A stretch of 64,000 bases of DNA, from NCBI GenBank assembly GCA_008973525.1, contig WACJ01000523.1:1798001-1862000 (forward strand), written 5' to 3'. Source of the DNA: Stenopsyche tienmushanensis (Eukaryota > Arthropoda > Insecta > Trichoptera > Stenopsychidae). Both the position numbers and the translations under genes were made by a program. A model generated the notes under the pieces. The model had not been told where the DNA came from, did not search any database, and saw nothing but the letters and a program-made list of their open reading frames with translations. Positions 10,389 through 23,600 of the stretch are shown here, one piece after another; position 1 is the first letter of the stretch; every line of letters starts with the position of its first letter.

Positions 10389-13121
10389 ATGATAAGTATG
10401 AAACACGCAATAGCTATGGATAACCGGGTGGAAATAATAGCGTTCCTCCTGTTCTGCGCAGTCATTTCAAATATGGCCGCTTCTAGTTTCCCGCCATTTA
10501 AATCGCACGCAATCCGCGGCAAAATGGCCGCCGGCATATGCCAAAAAGGTAAAAGCATCGACGCATGCCAGAGCCTAATCAGTTCGTGGCTCGACGACAT
10601 CAACAAAGAAGCCCTCCAGATTAATATTCTGGCAGCTGATTTTGCCTGGAGGGCATCCGTCGGCAGGGGGGAAGTCCTGAAGATGGACGAAGGCATTATA
10701 ATAGATAAAATGCGCTCCCAATGGCGCAACAGTATCTGTGCTCACACGCCTGAAATGGATATTTCACAACTGGATGCGTTTCAAAGGCGTCAGTTTTATT
10801 TGTTATGCAGGGGAATTACCTTTTCAGACAAGGAAACCGAGTAAGTTTTTTTTAACGGTGAATATTTTTGGTTGAAATATTAAAATTACAATGTTAAATC
10901 TCATTTCATCAGAATATTAAGCAATGTCTTGGATGAAATGCAGACTATTTATACCGGCTCAAAAATTTGCATATCAAAAAGTGACAAGAATCAAAGCAGT
11001 GCTGAAGTTATAATTTCAGAATACCTCAAACAGGTTTGATGCGACACGAGACAAATTATATAAATTTATCAACGTTCAAAAGCATTTAAATTATATATGA
11101 TTGCAGATGCAAGCCGAAATTGATTTGGAACTGTCCAATGATTCAGTCGAACGGATGTATTTTCAAACGAATGCATTTTTCAACAAGAGCGATTACATCG
11201 ATGATCTCAGACGCTGCCGTATGGAAAGCAGCCATGTTGACAGACGGCAATAAATACCATGATGCAACCGTATGTCTTTCCGGCGAGCCGGATCTGGAAA
11301 GATTGATGACGACGGCTAGAAATGAAAGCGTTCTCAAATGGTCTTGGCTCGTGTGGCGACAAGCAGTCGGACCGCTGATGAAGAATCTCTACGTTAAAAT
11401 GGTCGACGTTAAAAACAAAGCAGCTCAGAGACAAGGCAATGAATATAACGATACATTTCAATAGTTAAATGCACGCAATAACGTTATTTTCAATTTAGGA
11501 TATTCTGACGTCGGTCAAGTGTGGCGCGAAGAACTCGAAATACCCGATCTAAGAAATCTGGCAGATCGTTTGTACGACGACGTTAAAGATTTATATTCAT
11601 TGCTCCACGGTGTGACCAGATATTTCCTCAGCAATCATTACGGATCAAAATCAAAAACCGGTAAAGGCTACATGGAAGCACATTTGACCGGGAACATGTG
11701 GGCACAAAATTGGGACAACGTCTTGGATATAATACTGCCGATACCGAAAGAAATGAATTTGGACGACGTTATAAAAAAAACAAATTGGACATCATTTGAT
11801 TTAGTAAATGATTAATTAATGATTACAATTAAAAGATGTATTTATATTATAACATATTGTGGTTATTAGGTAAAGCGAGCGGAAGACTTTTATACGTCGA
11901 TGGGTCTACCGGCAATGACGAGGAAATTTTGGAAGTATTCTTATTTCGGCAATGATAAAAATGAATCAAACGCAGAAACTAAATGTCATGGAACCGCCGC
12001 CAATATGTATCTACCGGGGGATTATAGGTGCGTTGAATAAATTCTTCTAAATAACAAGATTAAATATATTAACGCACATTCTTAAATACAGGATGATATA
12101 CTGTGCCGGATTATCTTTGGAAGATTTCTACGTCATCCATCATGAAATGGGACACATTCAATACTACATGTCGTACGATAACAATTTACCGACGATATTT
12201 AAGGTTGTATCAAGCATCAATGACATATCGAGCAATATTTGTGATTTTTAACAGTCGTTTATTTAATAGGACGGTGCTAATACGGCATTCCAAGAGAGCA
12301 TCGGTGACGCTATAATGCTGGGAGTGATGTCACCTCAACATCTACAAAGATTAGGCTTGATAAACGATACACTCCTTTATATCAAATCAAAAACGGTCAA
12401 TTATACGGACGATATAAATTTTGATGACGTCCTATTATTGCGTCAGGCTCTTTCTAAAATACCACAAATTCCATTCGGATACATAATCGATAAATACAGA
12501 TGGGATATATTTTCGGGCAAAATTAAAGCCGACGATTACAATAAAGCGTATTGGAAGTACGTCATGAAATATCAGGGTATAGAGCCACCGAATGGATTTC
12601 ATAGAAGTGAAATATATTTCGACGCCGGTGCTAAATTTCACATCCCAGATAACACGCCGTATATAAGGTACACATTAATTCAATATATATTACATTTATA
12701 TTATTAATACGGTTTATTTTTTAGGTATTTTTTGAGCAGCTTTCTCCAAATGCAAATATTCAAAGGGATGTGCCAATGGAGTTTGTTCGGAGCCGTCGAT
12801 CCTTTACGCTCGTTGCCGATGCCGCTGCATCGATGTGATATATACGGTTCAAAAAAAGCCGGAAGAAAGCTGAGGTTTATATACAATTTCATTACAATCG
12901 GCTGTATATTATTTAAATACGTTCTTATTACAGCTGATATTTTTATTTTCAGAGAAATGATGTCTAAAGGCAGTTCTATACACTGGTCGGAAAATTTAAA
13001 AACCTTAACGGGCGAAAATGAGATTACTTCGAAGGCGTTCTTGGAATATTTCGCCCCGATCAAAAAATTGCTATATAAATTAATACATAAACATAATATA
13101 TCCGTCGGTTGGTATTATTAA
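10389..13121 (+). CDS. Ance: Angiotensin-converting-enzyme-like M2 metallopeptidase, reading frame broken in exon 3
   Basis: A secreted zinc dipeptidyl carboxypeptidase of peptidase family M2, single catalytic domain. Exons by splice and frame: 10389-10840, 10913-11033, 11107-11435, 11499-11803, 11870-12027, 12092-12203, 12270-12667, 12725-12874, 12953-13121. An N-terminal hydrophobic stretch (IIAFLLFCAVIS) is the signal peptide; ATG 10389 is the first in frame and ATG 10416 is an alternative. The zinc site is intact: HHEMGH in exon 6 and the third ligand in FQESIGD in exon 7 (the usual His before Glu is Gln). Further family blocks are HLTGNMWAQNW, IPFGYIIDKYRWDIFSG, FDAGAKFHIP and HRCDIYGSKKAG. 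Exon 3 does not stay in one frame: 11107 to about 11215 is read in one frame and VCLSGEPDLERLM onward in another. The exon sum is one base over a multiple of three. Intron 3 uses a GC donor. The paralog is not resolved, and it may be a recent pseudogene or contain a sequencing error. Confidence 0.88.
11436..11498 (+). other. GC-AG intron in the ACE-like gene
   Basis: The donor is CAAG|GCAATG and the acceptor TTTAG|GATATT. No GT donor nearby restores the frame. With the GC donor the junction reads AAQRQGYSDVGQVW, which matches the expected family sequence at this point. The length is 63 bp, like the other introns of this gene. Confidence 0.75.
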
Positions 13122-13650
13122 AAATATGATCGATGCGAGAGCTACGTTTGGAAATTCAATATCAATATGAATGTATAAATATATTAATCTTTAATCGATA
13201 AGGTTTATGTTATTGTAAAAAATACATTTTAGACGTGTGCTAATTTGAAATTTCGACAAAAAATGTTTATTTGTTATCGTATAATGTAAATATAAACTGT
13301 TGCATTGTGTTCGTATTGATTTCGTCAATAACATAGTTTTTATTAATATTTTTAACATGTTGCACATAAATACGGTAATATAAAATAGTATTGTAACGTT
13401 ATATAAAATATGTATATAAATTAATATGTATCACCTAGATCCGTGTGACGGGTGATCTTCCGCCACTTAAATTAGATTTTACAGATTATTTGATTTGCAT
13501 TTGATGCAGTATTTAACGGAATTGACACATGCAAATATAAAATATAAAAAATATATGTATATAAAGATATAAATATAAAAATATATGTATATAAAGACAT
13601 ATAAAACATAAAAATATGTGTATGTAAAGATATATAAAATATAAATAATA
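13122..13650. other. 3' flank of the ACE-like gene, low complexity
   Basis: AT-rich sequence with imperfect repeats of an ATATAAAATATAAA type at about 13540-13640. No gene is seen. Confidence 0.5.
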
Positions 13651-13652
13651 TA

Positions 13653-14403
13653 CTCTTGATTACCCGGGTGCGGATTATCCGGTTTGTTAATTATCCGTGT
13701 TCAAAAAAATTAATTATCATTTTTTTCCTATATGATTGAGACGTACTGATCTATTGCGGCTGTAGACATGCGTGTTACTTGAAACAAATGATGTCAATGA
13801 AAGCAGACAATTGAGAGGGATGGAGACTGTACACAATTGAAGGGAAAATAATAGTCTCGAGTCCCGGAACTTTGAAATGATCATGTCTCGAGACCCGAGA
13901 CTTTGAAAAAGCCGAGGCCTCAGAATCCCTAATGAACAGAGATGGGATCAGTCTAGCAAAGGAAGATGGAATCATCGATTTATACCGATTATAAGTTGGT
14001 GGAGGACCTGAAAACACGGAGAGACTACCTTACATTTGACACAAGTCCTGATAAGATTTGGCCGTTTCGGAGACAGAAGGAACAGGGGGACTCTGTGCAA
14101 AAGGCGACAACACTATCTTCAACGGGCTAGTCATACAGAGGAGAACGGCTTAGAGCTGCTCGAACGGCGACTCATCTCAGTGGCTAGGTACTATAAACGC
14201 ACAAAACCGTTCTTTCTGCGGGAACCTCGCCTCCTTTTGGAGGATGCAGATATTGTCATCTGTTTAACTATGAGAGTTCTTCTTGATAAATAATGAGTAT
14301 TAAAATTAATTCATATCCAAACCAAGATTTGATGATTCGGATTATCCGCTTTGTTCAATTGTCAGTGTCCTTCCTCCGCAACATTATCCTGGATAATCGA
14401 GAG
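13653..14403. mobile_element. Tigger/pogo-type element containing an R1 fragment
   Basis: Terminal inverted repeats (CTCTTGATTACCCGGG at the left, CTCTCGATTATCCAGG at the right on the minus strand) are flanked by TA (13651-13652, 14404-14405). About 13790-14245 is R1-like 3' sequence on the plus strand, related to 16180-16520. The last ~150 bp is shared, in inverted orientation, with the element at 18282-18849. No transposase remains. Confidence 0.7.
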
Positions 14404-14622
14404 TATACTATATATAAATTTATGTTTAAAATAAAATATAACACTATATCACGTAGCATGGTATTCATGGATTTTGGACAACATGCTGAAGTCTTTTTAA
14501 ACATTTCCTCTCACTTCTTGATGGTCGAGAATTTGCTTCTTCTTTTCGTAGGACTAGCTTATCTTCACTTTGTTTTTGTTAGCTTGGTCAATGACAGAAG
14601 ATCGAATTCTTAAAGTCCGTAT

Positions 14623-17600
14623 TCAAAAAAATAAATTCGATATTATAAAATAAACACAGCCATAAAATGGTGTGACAAAATAAACATTTGGATCATTGTG
14701 TCGAATAGCGGAAGACGTCATTTTTTTTCTAGGTAATAAATTACTGTATCTAAAGGCGTCTCGAGCTGGAAGATCTTTATTGATCAATTTCATATCTTCA
14801 GGGAACGTAACGCACTGCGACTGGAACCAATTATAAGTCGGCATTGCAGAATTTCCCGCTAAAATGCACAATTCCAATCGGCTGTTACCAAACACAGCTT
14901 GTTTTAATTTTATATCTTCGTCTATATCAATGAGAAGGCGGCGCTTATTATACGGAATAATATTGGAGTAAAATATATCATTGTTGGGGTTTCTGATAAT
15001 AATACGGAAGTTAGCTATATCCTTCGTGGACTGAACAAACCATTGCGCAGCAACAGCCGTTTGAGCGCTGAAAATCAATGAAATAACATATTTAAATACT
15101 ATATAATCATTATGTTCCGATGACAACGAACTTGGCGAATACGGCACACAAAGAGAAGATAAATATTATAATATAACTTACAATTGCACGTCTCTAAAAA
15201 CCAAATCAGATTCCTTTTCGTATACTGAATTTGAAAAGTTTCCGTTTTCTTTATCGTCCAATTTTTTCCTTATAGCAACATTTTCGATACAATTTAGCAT
15301 ACTATCTTCAGTGGATATAAACGGTACATCCTTGTGTATAACGGGTCCTGCGCATATTATATCGGAATATATATTGTCGGCGTTGAGAATATTCCGAGGT
15401 AAATGGTCTAAATAGTGTTTCAACGGTCTCGTGAAGCAGTCGCATTTTAAAGGATTGCCTAAAAGGAAGCAAAACAATATTTATACCGTGCTAAATTTGA
15501 ATTTTCAGCGGAAAGAAATAAACGCGTATCCCCTTACCACCAAAGAACACTTGTAAATTTTCTTCCTTAATTTTTGGCACTAAGTTCTTATCGAAGAATT
15601 CCAAAGAATTGTTTCGTACATTGAGGACGGTAAGATTAGCCGCATTAGTGATGTGTTCAACGGGTAATTTTAACAATCGATTATTGGAAAGGTTTATGAT
15701 GCGTATATTTGGAGGCAAGCGGAATAAATCTGGAAATATAAACACTTTAAAAGCAGTTCACTTTTATAATAGAGTATTTTATTAATATGTAAACTTACCT
15801 TTATCCGATGTTAGATCGTGTAAATCATTGTTAGAGAGATCCAACACTTTCAACGATGTCAAATTTCCAATTACTCCTAAAAGTATATCTTCACATTAGC
15901 TTTTACATCTATATATATATAGAAATGAATGTGTGTTTGTTGTTTGTTTGTCCCGTATGCATTCCTATACCATTCATCCGGTTGCGATGAAACTTTGGTG
16001 AGTTGTTGGATGCATACCCGTAAAGGTTATAGAATTAGTACAACCATTGTTAATTCAGTATTTAATTAAATTAAATAAATACTATTGCTATCAAATCATT
16101 TATGTCAACTAAATGACAAGTGATTGCTCGATTTTCCAGATTTACAAAAGACAAACAAAATTACAAAAATCATTAAGAAAACGGATTGTGGAGATGCGGA
16201 AAGCGGAAGATCAAGAGGGATGGAGACTCTTGCGGGAAACCTATGTTCAATAGTGGGCAAACACAGGCTGATGAATGAACAAAGATAGGATCAATCTAGC
16301 AAAGGAAGATGGACCCATCGACTTTATTGTAAGTTGATGGAGGGCCCGAAAACGCGGAGAGACTCGGAGAGAGAAGTCCTGATAAGATATGACTGTTTCG
16401 GAGACAGAAGAAGCAGGAAGACTCTGTGCAAAAGGCGATAACATGATCTTCAACGGCCTAGTCATACAGGGGAGAACAACATAGAGCTGATCGAACAGCG
16501 ACTCATCTCCGTGACTAAGTACTATAAATTCACACAGTCTGAAATCGTTTTTCCTGTGGTAATTCATGCTTTGTGCATAGTGTTTCTCAAGGGACCAAAG
16601 AACGGCATAGGACATTCCTGTGTGGCTAGTCTGAGAGCACTCAGAACAGAACCCACAGCAGCGCAGGGCATGGACTCTGTCTTAAGTCCAATTACACCAT
16701 TAAGTCGCTGACTGTCCGATCTCAACACCGTCAATGATTGTGAGGCTTGGATGTCCACTCGGCATAACTGAGCTCAACGTCGAGAACATGATACACAACA
16801 TGATGGTGAACAAGGAGAACCTTGAACCTCTGGTGGGAATTCCCAAAGGAAAAAAAAGGCAACGGCAGTTATTCCGCATCCATGAGTCTGACAGGAGACT
16901 TTCTTTCTTTGTGGTGGCTTTGTAACGCATGCCGAGTACTCGCTAGATTAATATATTAGCTTATGATGAAGGTTAATTATTTTTTTAATACTAAATTTCT
17001 TTGAAATTATATACCTTTCCTCATATCATTCAAAATATTATTGGATATATTAAGAACTTCCAGTTTTTTAGTGCCGAAAGCCAAATCTCCAGTAATCACA
17101 GGCATCGCATTATAGCTCAAATCAATTTCTTTCAAATTATATGGAATGTATGGATCACTAGGGAATGTTTTTCTTGTGACGAAGCTGATTTTGTTATAAC
17201 TGAGATTAACCTGAAAAATGAAAATATTTTTTTAATGAAATATAAATACATTCATGCGTCAAATTAAATTTCATATTACTCGTTCAATTGATAGGCAATC
17301 ATCCAAGAGTCCGTTTGTCTTATTATCTATTTTTTCCAGGAAATTTTGAGACAAATCGAGTGATCTAAAATTATAAAAAACATCGTATAAAGGAAACATT
17401 ACTATTTAAAGGCAAGGAAATTTATGAATTTAAATTCTTAGCACCTCAAAGAAACAAGTCCATGAAAAGCACCGTTTGGTATATGCGTAATATTATTATT
17501 CCTGAGGGAGAGCGCCAACAATTGCAGAAGTCCGTCAAACGCTCTCTGACTCACATTTTTAATTTGATTATCCGATAAATCCAGATCAAATACTATAGGA

Positions 17601-20600
17601 AGTCGTCCAAACGCTCCTTTGTTAAGTGCAGTAATATTATTTTGCTAAATTCAAATAGAATAAACATCATTGATTTCAAATTACAATATCATAGAGTCAA
17701 AATTTTTACAACATTAAATGCTCACGTTAAGCTTGAGATACTGAAGAGAAGATAATTTACTCAGCGCTTCCCAGGGAGGCCTCAGGATTGACGTCCCGGT
17801 TAAAACGAGTGTTTGTAGCGTTAGTAATCCGTTAAAACTTTCTGAATACAGACCCAATCCGACTGGATTAAAACTGAGATCGAGTTTCAAAAGGGCGTTC
17901 ATACTCGGCCATACATTTTCAGGGAGCGAAGATATGTTATTATATGACAAATCAAAATCGCTGAAATATATAAAATGTTAAAATTTCAAACTTCAACATC
18001 GATATGAATATGAAACATTTTATTCACCCCAAACTTATAGGCATCTGGAATATCTTTTGAAGAAAATTGTGACTGATGTCTAATCTTCTACAACTTGCCA
18101 ATTTTGCAAGCGCCCCTCTTGACACGTCCGTCAATAAATTGTTCGACAAGTTTAATTCTAAAACTGTCGGTAACGTACCGAAAGTAGGCGGTTTTATTTG
18201 TTCCATCACATTATGACTCAAGTTCAAATACCTAAAAACAATCGGTTGATATATAAAATGCTTTTTAATAAGTGCATTATACTCTCGATTATCCGGGCTA
18301 ATGTTGCGGAAGAAGGGCACTGATAATTGAACAACGCGGATAATCCGAATCATCAAATCTTTACTTGGTGTCGATGTTGATTAATTTTAATACTCATTAT
18401 TTATTAAGAAAAACTCTCATAGTTAAGCAGATGACGATATCTGCATGTATTTAAAACCCGGATCATTTAAATCGTGATTGAGCCACTTCTCGGGATTTTC
18501 CCCATCCACATATTTCATATATATAATACATTATTTGCTTTATTCTCGCTCTCCAGCAGCCCTGATTTGGCTCCTCTAGACTTTTTTTGTTTCCTTACTT
18601 AAAAGGAGTTCTGAAAGGAAAACATTGAGACACGATTGAAACCATCCAAGCTGATGTTACATTGGCTCTAAAGACATCACGGAGAAGATCATCGGGAAAA
18701 TGAGTAAATATATGCACTCGTTACTTCTTTGTTGATCAAAAGCGACTGAAAGACTTAACGCAATAGTAAAAGACATTTAAAGGCAATAAATATCAAGACG
18801 AATAGATCCAATCCACAAATTGGATAATCCGCACATGGATAATCGAGAGTACGCTGTATTTCAGAAATAAAATGAAGTATATATACCTTAGGGAGAATAA
18901 TGATTGGAAGACGGCACTCGCTATTTCTTTTAGTTGATTATGTGATACATCTACAGTGTGAAGTTCATATAATTTGGGAAACGTATTCTTTGGAATCGAA
19001 CTTATCATATTGTAGGAAGCATTTAGAATTTTCAATCCCGACATATTATGCAAAGGTATCTGTAAATGCGTCATCAATTATTAAAGAATCCGGATGTAAA
19101 TAAATACAATTATTTTTTTCGTATTTCACCTGATTTAAAATCGTAAATTGATTATACGATAATTGTAATTCGGTAGCATAAGTGGTAGAATCGAACGCTT
19201 TCGGATTAATTTCTGTAAGATTGTTGTACGATAGATCTAAAATTGTCATATTCGCACAGTTTTCAAAGGCGCCGGCTTCAATTTTAGATATAGAATTATA
19301 CGACATGTTAATTTTGGTCAAATACAAATCTTTAAACGACAACTTTTGTATTTCAGTAAGCTGATTATCGGACACGTCTATGATCTGAAAAATAAATTAA
19401 TACATTTGGTATATCGATTTGATGATTGAAAATATCAGATTGAAAATATACACACTTCGACGTAATTTAATTGATAAAACATTTGATAATCGATTTTCTT
19501 AATTTTGTTTCTAGCGAGGTCGATTGTTCCGATTCTCGTTATTGAAGAAAACGTTCCTCTTCCGACTTCGGCTATTTCGTTGTCCGATAAATAAAGACGT
19601 CTGCAATAAAAGCATAAAATATTATTGTGTTTATATACGTTATTTAAAAGTCACAGTTACGAATAGTAATATGAAGACCTTAAAAATCGCATCCCTCTGA
19701 AACTGTTCGTGTCCAATCTTTTAAGTTTATTATGATCCATGTGTAGAACTCTCAATACCGCATTCCGAGCAAACATCCCTCTAATCGGTTTATTTAAATG
19801 GTATACAAATTAATTGTCAAAAATTATTAACGACTCAATTTTATTATATAAAACGTTATAAAAAGTTTGATACCTCGACATTTCAGTTAGTTGATTGTGG
19901 GAGACGTTACACCATGACAATTTTGTTAAATCGGCAATATGAGAACTATCTAATTTGTTTATGTTATTGTAGCTGAAATAAAAAATACAAATAAGAAGAA
20001 ATAAATTTAATTCTGTCGTAACATTGTAGTAGAATTACCTGATATCGAGCACTTCAGCGTCTCTCAGTCCCTTGAATTGACCGCGTTTTAATGTTGTCAA
20101 CTGATTACCATGAAGATCGAGTGTTTTCAATTTTCTAAGAGGCTGAAATACATGATAATTAATGCATTACATAAGGAAAGCTGACTCCTTTAACATGCAC
20201 AAAAAGATCAAACAAACAGGCAAAGGATTGGACGCTGAGGAAAGGGACAACATGCAGTTTGACTACAGGAATGGATTCGGTCCATATCCAAACAGCAAAA
20301 ATGTCATGATATGAACATTGACGTATATGCGTGTTTCATAGATTATGAAAAAGCATTTGATACAAATATATTGCAAGATATGAGTCTTGACGAAAGAGAT
20401 ATTAGCATCATATCGAATCTATACTGGAATTAGAGTGCGCAGATTCGCATAGAGCAAAACACAACAGAAACCATCAACATAGCTAGAGAAGTAAAGCAGA
20501 GGTTTGTACTCTCTTCGATCTGATTCAACTTGCATTCTGAAAAAATCATGATGCGTTGGATGAAACTGAAGTTTGAAAGACTTAAATACTATATTGGATC

Positions 20601-23600
20601 TAGTTATTATGCATAACTCCAAAATGGGTCTGCATGAATCATGCGACAACGACAAAGAGATCAGCTCTAGGATAGAACAAGCAAGAGCGATAATACAAGG
20701 AAAGATCATTGGACATTGGTCATCAGAAGACATCATGGCTGAACAACCTCCGGCAGTAGATCCGTCTTAGCATTTGAGCATCGTTCTATACATTTTATAT
20801 GCACTACGTTGAAAGATTTCCTGCGCTATATGCGCAAGGAAGTACACCCACACATGTATTAAATAAAATAATATTGTGTTAATGCATTTGTATTGAAATA
20901 ACTCACCTGAAATGATTCCACTTGAAGTTCCGTCAATTCTCCGTTAATTATATGAAGCCTTTCCAACTTTCCCAGAGCCAGACTACCAGCAAATATGTCT
21001 TTATCCAAGGTTTTCATTTGGTGTTTGTCAATATGCAGAATTGTCAAATTACTCATCATCTATAAATATTATGCGTATATGTTTAAATGTTAAATAGCAT
21101 CTTTTTGAACGCCCGATATAATTTTTTTATAGTATGTGAGTAAAAATGCGTGTTAAAATAATTTTGTTCTTATTTCATTTGTAGTGTTAGTGGGCGTATC
21201 TTATTGAGTATGTTAGTATTTGTTAGTTGTACGGGACGCCTATTGCAGTGAAAGCCTCCCCCAAATGACTCCAAACTACTCTGTCGGCGATTTTGTCATT
21301 CCATCTTTTGGATGGTCTGCTTCGTCTTTTTTTTCTTGTATAACAGATACCAATTTACTAAACTACTTTCAATGAAACACACCAATGGTACCTTGTCAGA
21401 ACTTTTTGAATTAACGTCTCTCATCTTAGCCCGAAGGGTTTCGACGAGAAAGACGGGGGCATCTGTTCCTCAGTATCGATAGGACTCCGCAGCTTCGATA
21501 AAGATTTGCAGTATACGTCAAAATCCTTTTTCCTTTGTAGAGGAAATAGTTCTTTATCTTTAGCCACTCATCAGACAATACCAACAAGGAAAATCCTCAA
21601 GAGAGAAGCAATTAAAACATTGAGAACTTTTAATAATGATACGGCAATGATCACGAGGCAGAGGCTTCCAGATTCAGTGCGAAATATAGCGCAGAAATTT
21701 AAATTATTTCTGTAAAATAAGCGCAATATTTCCACGCTATGATTGCATTGGAGGCAATTATGATGAAAGCTGGCATAGCGGGATGCACAGATCCATGAAT
21801 TGATGATGCAAAGCATTTAGTTTTAACGGACGACATCAAAGTCATGGATAAATTAAAGTTGGAAGCTTCGGCGGCGCTTACATCTATCGACAGAGCTGTT
21901 GCTAATTTCGGTATAAAAGTCAATTACGAGAAAACAGAATATATGGTGGTATTGAGGGTGAATACTGGAGGTTACATCTGCGTGAGCATATCAAAAGAAA
22001 AATCTTCAGACCCCTCTGAGAGCTCAGGCTCCGAAGTCATGAACTCCATGTGGAACAGATGCCGACATATTAGATTCCAGACAAATGGCAGTAGACCCAT
22101 CAATGTCTGGGTCTGGACTGTTGATTGGATCTTTTAGTTTTTCATTCATGTAGCTTCTATTTATTCCTCTTTGGCCACGTTCTGTGGATGTATTCGGATA
22201 TGATGTCCAATCGTGTAGAGTTTTTTTGCCGTGTCAGCCGTCTGAAGAGCGGACCGGTTGGACACATAGACCTTGTGACTAGGGAATCTGAAATCTCGGC
22301 TTTTTCATAATAACAATACTGCTTTTTTTGGCAATCCCTTATTTTTTAAATAATCTTGCACCTCTGGAACCCATTTCTTTTTAACCAAACTATAGCAACA
22401 CAAGATAGTAGTCCTTTTTTTGGACGATTTATGTCCAGGAGTGCACTTTTCTCTAATTAAATGCTTTATACATTTGATCGGTTTGTTAATTTTCTCTTTA
22501 CAAATATTCTCGAAATCCGATACAAAATTCATCAGTAACTTCAACACGGAAACTGAGACGTTTTCTCTGAATTTTCAAATTCCATGTTGTTGCTTGAATC
22601 TAATCAACTACCTAGAAGAAGCATTGAAGTTGCATAACTGCATCCAAATCTTCGTGTACATTTTCATACTTTTTCATTCAGATTCTTACTAAGTCCCTCC
22701 TTTGATCCACCTCTGTCCCCCTTGGTATTATTTTAGGGAGGCAGGTAGTCCGGCTATAAGACCCCTTCTAGTGTTGGAGTGACACCCTGCATCTCTATTT
22801 TTCACTGTCCTCTTCAGCGTTCATTATTCCCTCCATGAATTCCCGCAAAAGGTCTCAGTTCTCAGACTCAATCGTTGACGGTGTTTAGATCGGACAGTCA
22901 GCGACTTAATGATATAATTTGACTCTTTAAGACAGGGTCCATGCCCTGCGCTGCTGTGGGGTCTGTTCTGAATGCCCTCGGACTCGGATAGCCACACAGG
23001 AATGTCCTACGCTGTTCTTTGTTCCACCGAGAAACACTCTTCCAGTTTCCAGGCGTTCACTCCGCACCCTCCAAAAGAAGGTGAAATTCCCGCAGGAAGA
23101 ACGGTTACGTTTATAGTACTTAGCCACGGAGATGATGTACGTGCAAGTTCAAAGAACCATCTTGTTCTATCTTTCTGAATTATCATTTTTGGAGTCACTT
23201 TCATCAGTGTTTTGTTCATCTTCATTGGAATAATCTAAATCTTCTACTGTTTCAATGTTTTCTGTTTCTGTTTGATAAGTTTTCTGGTACAGTGTTTTAA
23301 TTACAGCTAGATGTATAGCATGATTTATGCAAAGTTCATTGACGATGGAGCTCTCCCGCCCAAACTTTTTCATCACACCATCAGTCGTTGTTGCTACTAT
23401 TTCGCGTTCAAAAACAATTCCAAATCCACTCAACTGACTTTCAACAATTTTACGAATTTACTCATCCATTGTCAGGCTAAAGCGAGCATTCACTTCTTTT
23501 AAGCCTCTTATATCGGAAATTACTTCACTTATTTTTTCTTCGTAAAATTTTGGGATCAATTTCATTATGTCGGATTGATTTTTTGGTAAAACTGTCCTTG

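Noticed and set aside
10389..10729. Antisense ORF across ACE exon 1
   Set aside because: It is a shadow of the real exon and has no domain.
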